Shown here: positions 4,626-8,386 of the stretch, piece by piece
How positions within the stretch are numbered: the first letter of the stretch is position 1
How the letters are laid out: each line of letters starts with the position of its first letter
Assembly (NCBI GenBank): GCA_023264215.1
Contig: JALQSY010000067.1
Span: 1 to 8,386 of the forward strand
DNA length: 8,386 bases
DNA from: Candidatus Nanopelagicales bacterium
GTDB taxonomy: Bacteria; Actinomycetota; Actinomycetes; S36-B12
Direction: 5' to 3'
Translations under genes and position numbers: made by a program
The notes under the pieces: generated by a model
What the model saw: the letters and a program-made list of their open reading frames with translations, nothing else
Database searches by the model: none
What the model was told of the DNA's origin: nothing

Positions 4626-5041
4626 TTCCCATTCCTGGCGCGCTTGATGATCGCGGCGTCGGCCTCGATGAAGATGCCAGCGACACGAAGAAGCTCTACG
4701 ACAGCGGCTCCAGCGGGAGTCAGCTGCAGGGTGTCGCGGGACTCCATATCGGTCAGCGGCACCTTGGAATCTCGCGCCGAGTGCACGACTCTGACGACCA
4801 GTCCTCGCTTGATCAGCGCCTGTTCCGGTGCGATCCAGTTGTTCGGACGTGAGACGCCGTAGTCCTGGAAATACAGACTCCGATCCCAGTGCACCTGGTC
4901 GGCGACCGCGCACAGCATCTCCAGCATCGTACGCGAGAGCGCCAGGCAGAAGTTCGTGCGCATCGCGTGGCCCTGAAAGGCCGAGCGCCAGTTATCCTCG
5001 CGAATGCTGATCACGTCACTGGTCTTGCTGTCTTTTTTCAT
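4622..5041 (-). CDS. Winged-helix-like phage protein, 139 aa
   Basis: The ATG at 5041 overlaps the sigma factor stop as ATGA, with a strong AAGGAG 7 nt upstream. It begins MKKDSKTSDVISIREDNW. The centre reads like a winged helix: helix SRTMLEMLCAVADQ, a loop with WDRSLYFQDYGVSRP, a recognition-type helix with APEQALIKRGLVVRV, a polar wing, then LQLTPAGAAVVELLRVAG, a pattern seen in MarR-like and phage winged-helix proteins where the T-P-A/E-G turn leads the last helix. This suggests DNA binding, perhaps regulation, but it could also be a protein-binding winged helix. Coupling to the sigma factor gene supports a transcription role. The fold call is by pattern only. Confidence 0.75.
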   Translation of the reverse strand: MKKDSKTSDVISIREDNWRSAFQGHAMRTNFCLALSRTMLEMLCAVADQVHWDRSLYFQDYGVSRPNNWIAPEQALIKRGLVVRVVHSARDSKVPLTDMESRDTLQLTPAGAAVVELLRVAGIFIEADAAIIKRARNGK

Positions 5042-5589
5042 CGTGCCACTCCTTCTGCGGAAACCACTGCTCGTCGAAGATTGAACATCGCCTCGTTCGT
5101 CAGCTGTCGCACGCGCTCATGCGTGAGCGCCATCTCCTTGCCAGCGTCGCGCAGAGTCTTGCCCTCGAGGCGCTTGACGACAGCGAGCTTCTGCGCTGGC
5201 GTGAGCACCTGATCCATCCACCGGTGCATGCTGTTGGAGAACATGTGCTCGACCATCTCGACGGCACAGTCCTCCGCTTCGTCCGCGCGGCTCAACTCCT
5301 CGCACTCTACGTCGCCGTTCATGCGTCGCAGGTACCTGACGTGCCGCTGGATTTCCCGCTCAGCGCCGACCTTGATCCATGGGTAGCAGTACGTCATCAC
5401 CTGCACGCCCCGGTCGCGATCGAAGCGCCCAAGGGCCTTCCACATGTACAGGCTCGCGCTCTGCACCGCGTCGTCCGTCACGCTGTACGACGCCCCGTAG
5501 ACGACCACGAGTCGCCGCGCGATCTTGCGGATCGCGGTCAGGTGCTTCTTCAGCTCGTCGAGCTTCTCTTGATGCGACAGGGGCGTCAT
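5038..5589 (-). CDS. Short sigma-70 family RNA polymerase sigma factor, 183 aa
   Basis: The ATG at 5589 overlaps the helicase stop as ATGA; a GTG at 5628 would lie inside the helicase gene. Region 2 (about residues 20-90) is clear: VTDDAVQSASLYMWKALGRF, then FDRDRGVQVMTYCYPWIK, which matches the core-binding and -10-melting consensus FDPxRGxxFxTYAxxWI. A basic helix follows (EIQRHVRYLRRM). Region 4 (about 121-176) has LTPAQKLAVVKRLEGKTLRD and the helix-turn-helix ALTHERVRQLTNEAMFNLRR, matching G-L-S-x-E-R-V-R-Q-I-x-x-x-A-x-x-x-L-R. Regions 1 and 3 are missing or reduced; an acidic linker (EELSRADEAEDCAVEM) joins the two. It should redirect RNA polymerase to special, probably phage middle or late, promoters. 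Sigma identity is firm; its target promoters are unknown. Confidence 0.92.
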   Translation of the reverse strand: MTPLSHQEKLDELKKHLTAIRKIARRLVVVYGASYSVTDDAVQSASLYMWKALGRFDRDRGVQVMTYCYPWIKVGAEREIQRHVRYLRRMNGDVECEELSRADEAEDCAVEMVEHMFSNSMHRWMDQVLTPAQKLAVVKRLEGKTLRDAGKEMALTHERVRQLTNEAMFNLRRAVVSAEGVAR

Positions 5590-7100
5590 GGATGGTGCTC
5601 GTTGCTCTTCCAGGCTGAGGCCGGCCACTTGCCGAACGTTTCACGATAGCGGTGGTCAGCCCAACCGCGCTTGAACCCGTGCTTGATCGCCACCGCGCGC
5701 AGGCGGTTGTACTCCTGCTGCCGCTGCATGCTCGACGCGGCGTGCGCGCGGGGCTTGTCGACGATGTACTGCTCGACGCCGCAGCCCGCGTGGCACAGGA
5801 TCTTCAGATCGTACGGGCCCGGTCCCCGCCGGATCCTGATGTCCTTGGCGCCGCAGTCCGGGCACTTCGGCGCCTGGTCCACCTCGACGAGCTCGCCGTC
5901 GCGCTCCTCGTGGGCGCAGACCTGGCGGATCGTGGCGTCCCCTGAGCCGCACGTGGGGCACTGCCGCCCGGGCGGGTACGTGGTGCTGCAGGTGTTGCAG
6001 ATCGCGTAGTCATCGCCGTGGGTTGCCCTTCTGCCCGTCTCGTCGCCGTCGAGCGACCACGAGCGGTCGATCACCGGCGAGCCGTGGATGAAGAAGTTGC
6101 CGCCATGGTCGAGGATCAGCGTGTCGACCTTGCCTGGCGCTGTCCTCGAGCCGCGGCCGCACATCTGCAGATACTTGGTGATCGACATCGTCGCCACGGC
6201 GAGGATCACGGCGCTGATCTCGGGCAGGTCGTACCCCTCGACGAGCAGGCTCGCGTTGCAGAGCACCTGGTGCTCGCCGATGCGAAAGCGAGCAAGCTCG
6301 AGGTCGCGTTCGCGCTCGCGCATCGTGCCGTCGACGTGACCCGCTCGCACACCTGCGGCGTTGAACCGCCGCACGAGCTCCAGGCTCTTCGAGACGTTGG
6401 GCGCGAAGCAGATCGTGCGTCGATCCGCCGCGTACCTGCGCCAGTGCTCGACAATGTCGCCGATCAACGCCGAGTCGAACCGCTCGGCCGCTGCCTTCGC
6501 ATCGAAGTCGCCGTTCTTCACCGCCACGCCCTCCAGGTTCGCGCCGCGCGGGGCAAAGATCCGTGGCGGGCAGAGATAGCCCTGGTCGAGCAGCTCGCTC
6601 ATCTTGGCAGCCTCGACAAGTTCCTCGAAGACGTGCCCCAGGCCGCGCCCATCGAGCCGCGCTGGCGTGGCGGTAAGCCCGAGCACGAGCGCCTCGGGGT
6701 AGTCCTTCAGCACCTGCTCGTACTGCGCCGCCCTGGTGCGGTGAGCCTCATCGATGATCAGCACCTTCGCGCTCGGCCGCACCTCGCGACGAACCAGGGT
6801 CTGGATGCTCGCCACCTGCACGGGCAAGTGCGGGCGCGCCCGCCAGTGGTGCGCCTTGATGACGCCGTGGTCGATGCCGAGGGCGTCGAGCGTGGTCGAC
6901 GGCTGGTCGATCAGCTCTTTGCGGTGCGCGAGGAACATCACCGAGTTGCCCTTCGCCAGAGCGCCCTCGATGATCTTGGCGGCCATGAACGTTTTGCCCG
7001 AGCCAGTGGGAGCGACGAGCAGCAGCCGGCGACGACCCGCGCGGAACTTCTCGCGCAGGGTGTCCAGCGCCTGTTGCTGGTATGGCCTCGCCTCGGTCAC
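5586..7100 (-). CDS. RadD-like DEAH-box SF2 helicase with C-terminal zinc fingers, 504 aa
   Basis: The start is GTG at 7100 inside a GTGA overlap, with GAGGAG 8 nt upstream; the frame runs 46 codons further, but only as Arg-rich shadow. Motifs in order: RPYQQQAL (5-12), Walker A APTGSGKT (30-37), motif Ia-type AHRKEL (58-63), DEAH (117-120), TATPAR (143-148), ASLLVEGYDLP (283-293), and motif VI QMCGRGSRTAPGK (312-324) followed by LILDHGGN. After the helicase core come Cys368/371/381/384 and Cys413/416/436/440, two likely zinc-binding sites. Core, GRGxR-APGK, LILDxxGN and a Cys-rich tail match E. coli RadD (YejH), an ATPase of DNA repair and recombination. Phages carry many related SF2 helicases for replication, repair or transcription. 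All motor motifs look intact. It is the biggest operon gene and coupled to the sigma factor. Confidence 0.93.
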   Translation of the reverse strand: MTEARPYQQQALDTLREKFRAGRRRLLLVAPTGSGKTFMAAKIIEGALAKGNSVMFLAHRKELIDQPSTTLDALGIDHGVIKAHHWRARPHLPVQVASIQTLVRREVRPSAKVLIIDEAHRTRAAQYEQVLKDYPEALVLGLTATPARLDGRGLGHVFEELVEAAKMSELLDQGYLCPPRIFAPRGANLEGVAVKNGDFDAKAAAERFDSALIGDIVEHWRRYAADRRTICFAPNVSKSLELVRRFNAAGVRAGHVDGTMRERERDLELARFRIGEHQVLCNASLLVEGYDLPEISAVILAVATMSITKYLQMCGRGSRTAPGKVDTLILDHGGNFFIHGSPVIDRSWSLDGDETGRRATHGDDYAICNTCSTTYPPGRQCPTCGSGDATIRQVCAHEERDGELVEVDQAPKCPDCGAKDIRIRRGPGPYDLKILCHAGCGVEQYIVDKPRAHAASSMQRQQEYNRLRAVAIKHGFKRGWADHRYRETFGKWPASAWKSNEHHP

Positions 7101-7297
7101 ACCGCGAGCTCCTCGAGCTTCTGCTCGTCGGCGAGGACGACGTCGCGCTCGTCCGCCACGACACGGCGCTGCCACCCCGCGAGCTCGTAGTGAAGGCGGC
7201 CGCCGATCGTGCACTCGCGCACGAGTCGGCCTCGCCACAAGGACAGGTTGCCGTCGGGTAGCCTCAGGCAGTAGACCGGTTTCGGTTTCGTCTTCAT
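7097..7297 (-). CDS. Small basic hypothetical protein, 66 aa
   Basis: The ATG at 7297 (MKTKPKPVYCLRLPDGNLSL) overlaps the stop of the preceding small gene as ATGA and has AGGTG 6 nt upstream; a GTG at 7306 is less likely. The sequence alternates short beta-like strands (VYCLRLPDG, LSLWRGRLVR, LHYELAGWQRRVVAD) and ends in an acidic helix (DEQKLEELAV). It looks like a small beta barrel or SH3-like fold, plausible for nucleic-acid or protein binding, placed just before the helicase and coupled to it by GTGA. It may be a helicase accessory factor; this is inference from position. No family is recognised. Confidence 0.72.
   Translation of the reverse strand: MKTKPKPVYCLRLPDGNLSLWRGRLVRECTIGGRLHYELAGWQRRVVADERDVVLADEQKLEELAV
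7109..7114 (-). promoter_or_regulatory. Shine-Dalgarno GAGGAG deciding the helicase GTG start
   Basis: On the minus strand GAGGAG ends 8 nt before the GTG at 7100, inside the preceding gene. With the GTGA overlap it supports the 504-aa helicase start. Confidence 0.7.
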
Positions 7298-7449
7298 GAT
7301 GCGCACCTGCTGGCGCCGATCACCACGGCAAGCTGGAGAACGATCGCCCCTGCGCCGACGATCTCAGCGACGCCGCCGATCGTCAACATCGCCGCGAGCA
7401 GAAGTGAGCAGGTGGCCACGAGCGCCAGTAGCGGGAGATCGTTCCTCAT
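7294..7449 (-). CDS. Two-helix small membrane protein, 51 aa
   Basis: Short gene found by reading the stretch between two better-defined genes. The ATG at 7449 gives MRNDLPLLALVATCSLLLAA and reads through to a TGA that overlaps the next ATG as ATGA (7294-7297), the joint used throughout this operon. In-frame ATGs at 7455 and 7458 would add two or three residues; AGG stands 9 nt before the 7449 start. Residues about 5-22 and 29-46 are hydrophobic (EIVGAGAIVLQLAVVIGA), separated by TIGGVA, with a single acidic residue (Glu29) near the turn. It is a small hairpin membrane protein. Possible roles are membrane targeting of replication proteins, superinfection immunity or lysis timing; the sequence does not decide. 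Confidence 0.6.
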   Translation of the reverse strand: MRNDLPLLALVATCSLLLAAMLTIGGVAEIVGAGAIVLQLAVVIGASRCAS

Positions 7450-7470
7450 GGGCATCATCCTACGCTTGGC

Positions 7471-7812
7471 TCAGGATTTCTCGCAAGGCCATTCTTGCAC
7501 CCGCAGATCTTCCGGCCATTCTTCCGGGTCGCCACCGCTCGAGGACACGCACTGCAGGGAAAACCCGCTGGCGTGCGGCATGCTGCCGAGTTGCTTGACG
7601 AACACTGCCGGTCCGATCAAGTCGGCGCGGTCGCGGCAGTCCAGGATGACCTTTCTCGCCCAGGCAACGTCGAAGGGGCGCGCGCCGGCCCCCGACTCGC
7701 CACCGATGACGATCCAGTCGAGCATCGGGCCGCCGCCGACGCCCACGTCACCGTTCGACCACCAGGACTTGCCCACAAGCCACGTCTCATCGGTCCATTG
7801 GATCGAGCTCAT
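7471..7812 (-). CDS. Shortened phage Gp37/Gp68-like (DUF5131) protein, 113 aa
   Basis: The ATG at 7812 has GAGGG 8 nt upstream and lies 1 nt after the preceding stop. The start MSSIQWTDETW is the N-terminal signature of the phage Gp37/Gp68 family (usually [KS]IEWTDxTWNP). Residues 33-46 (WIVIGGESGAGARP) and 71-76 (FVKQLG) match that family's C-terminal WVIVGGESGPGARP and FFKQWG signatures. What normally lies between, including the GCxxxSxGCxxCY cysteine cluster and a long alpha/beta core, is absent: only about 21 residues join the two conserved ends. Remaining cysteines (59, 88, 110) form no cluster. Family members usually have over 200 residues. The frame is intact with a good ribosome site, so it may be a reduced but expressed protein, or the product of an in-frame internal deletion. 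The family's function is not established. Confidence 0.8.
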   Translation of the reverse strand: MSSIQWTDETWLVGKSWWSNGDVGVGGGPMLDWIVIGGESGAGARPFDVAWARKVILDCRDRADLIGPAVFVKQLGSMPHASGFSLQCVSSSGGDPEEWPEDLRVQEWPCEKS

Positions 7813-7813
7813 T

Positions 7814-8350
7814 TCAGTTGCCCTCGAGTTTCTGCAAAAGAGCGGCCGCCGCTGCTTCGCAGTCGTAGGACAAGAACATCGGATCTTCCTCCGCGGGCAC
7901 GGCCTTCAGGTTGAAAAGCCGAGGATATAGATCCGAGGTTCTGTAACTTTCGCAACCCTTCGTCTGTCGCAGAAGTTCAACCAGTTTTCCGTAGGAAATG
8001 GGCCCGCTCGGCGCAAGATACGCTCCGATCAGCTCCATGATCCGTGGCAGATCGCACTGTGACTCTGCCTTCACAGAATCGTTCTGGTGACGGTAGATGC
8101 GCCTAACCGCAGAAAATCGATGATCGTTACCAGCAGGCCTGTCGCACCACTCAGACACGCAGCGAAGGTGCTCGTCATCCGACGCTGCCTTCACCAGCTT
8201 GCAGTCCGCAATGTCTGCCACCCCCTCGGGCCAACCGTACCAGGACATCTTGCCGGTTTCGTAGTCGGCGTACGCCACCAACCAGAGCTCGCCCGTGGGC
8301 ATGAACTGCACCTCATCGCCGCACCGCAGAATGTGCTTCTCGTTGCTCAT
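7814..8350 (-). CDS. Phage-type hypothetical protein, 178 aa
   Basis: The ATG at 8350 (MSNEKHILRCGDEVQFMPTG) has a full AGGAGG 5 nt upstream; the frame 11 codons further up is not needed. Residues 1-60 (GDEVQFMPTGELWLVAYADY; MSWYGWPEGVADIADCKLV) form a small beta-rich module of the kind seen in many phage hypothetical proteins, with the pattern P-T/S-G-E-x-W-x-V-A-Y and G-W-P, then D-C-x-L-V. A middle part holds CVSEWCDRP and RRIYRHQN. The C-terminal part (RIMELIGAYLAPSGPISYGK onward) is helical and looks like a small separate domain. Base composition falls in that part: 96 G/C of 180 bases over 7921-8100, against 44 of 60 over 1561-1620. This suggests a fusion or an acquired C-terminal domain. 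Function unknown. Confidence 0.8.
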   Translation of the reverse strand: MSNEKHILRCGDEVQFMPTGELWLVAYADYETGKMSWYGWPEGVADIADCKLVKAASDDEHLRCVSEWCDRPAGNDHRFSAVRRIYRHQNDSVKAESQCDLPRIMELIGAYLAPSGPISYGKLVELLRQTKGCESYRTSDLYPRLFNLKAVPAEEDPMFLSYDCEAAAAALLQKLEGN

Positions 8351-8386
8351 TGAAACCTCCTGAACCCGATGACCCACACCCACGGA
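8347..8386 (-). CDS. Last 12 codons of an upstream gene (partial)
   Basis: On the minus strand one frame is open from the right edge and ends PWVWVIGFRRFQ-stop, with the TGA overlapping the next ATG as ATGA, the joint used through the operon. The V-W-V-I-x-F-R-R ending is a beta-strand pattern I associate with small phage proteins such as ASCH-type domains, but 12 residues cannot prove a family. Confidence 0.4.
   Translation of the reverse strand, partial: PWVWVIGFRRFQ
8356..8361 (-). promoter_or_regulatory. Consensus Shine-Dalgarno AGGAGG deciding the start at 8350
   Basis: AGGAGG on the minus strand, 5 nt before the ATG, is the strongest ribosome site in the window and fixes the start of the 178-aa protein. 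Confidence 0.8.

Noticed and set aside
3451..4686. 411-aa minus-strand frame
   Set aside because: Arg/Pro-rich shadow spanning several better-supported genes with their own starts and stops.
6018..7190. 390-aa plus-strand frame
   Set aside because: Antisense to the helicase, whose motifs are intact and decisive.

Overview
The window is densely coding, high-GC DNA, most likely from a bacteriophage or prophage of a high-GC bacterium. Three things point that way: a chain of small genes joined by ATGA/GTGA overlaps, a short phage-type sigma-70 factor beside a RadD-like SF2 helicase, and a shortened member of the phage Gp37/Gp68 (DUF5131) family. A Gram-negative host is suggested by a small lipoprotein with a clean lipobox. 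Myxococcota or another high-GC proteobacterium would fit, but the host call is weak. I see no tRNA, rRNA, CRISPR array, IS element, integrase, capsid, terminase or tail gene, so the virus type cannot be fixed from this window.

Layout, left to right. (1) 3-691, plus strand: the end of a cut-off membrane/coiled-coil gene, coupled by ATGA to a 105-aa helical protein. (2) 706-2253, minus strand: an operon read right to left. It holds a 67-aa lipoprotein with twin CX3C motifs, a 204-aa protein with a repeat-rich linker and a winged-helix-like end, a 104-aa acidic protein, a 67-aa two-helix membrane protein (holin candidate) and a 61-aa protein bracketed by exact 20-bp direct repeats. (3) 2254-2333: a divergent control region with back-to-back promoter candidates. 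Each is placed so that transcription would begin at or next to the ATG (leaderless mRNA), and each overlaps an inverted repeat. (4) 2334-3797, plus strand: a 487-aa protein of unknown family with a C-terminal membrane segment and Arg tail. (5) 3801-8386, minus strand: one long operon entering from the right edge. In transcription order it has the end of an unknown gene, a 178-aa phage-type protein, the shortened DUF5131 protein, a 51-aa two-helix membrane protein, a 66-aa protein, the RadD-like helicase, the sigma factor, a winged-helix-like protein, a coiled-coil protein and a membrane protein with a Gly-rich linker.

How it may work together (inference): the right operon looks like a DNA-metabolism and transcription-control module, since the helicase, sigma factor and winged-helix-like protein are translationally coupled. 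The two leaderless promoters in the middle would then control a second set of membrane/envelope proteins, possibly for lysis or the virion. The phage sigma factor may be what switches these on. The points most worth a second look are the paired leaderless promoters with their operators, the repeat-bracketed 61-aa gene, the DUF5131 protein without its cysteine core, the orphan 487-aa tail-anchored protein, and a 51-aa membrane gene that a length cutoff would miss.
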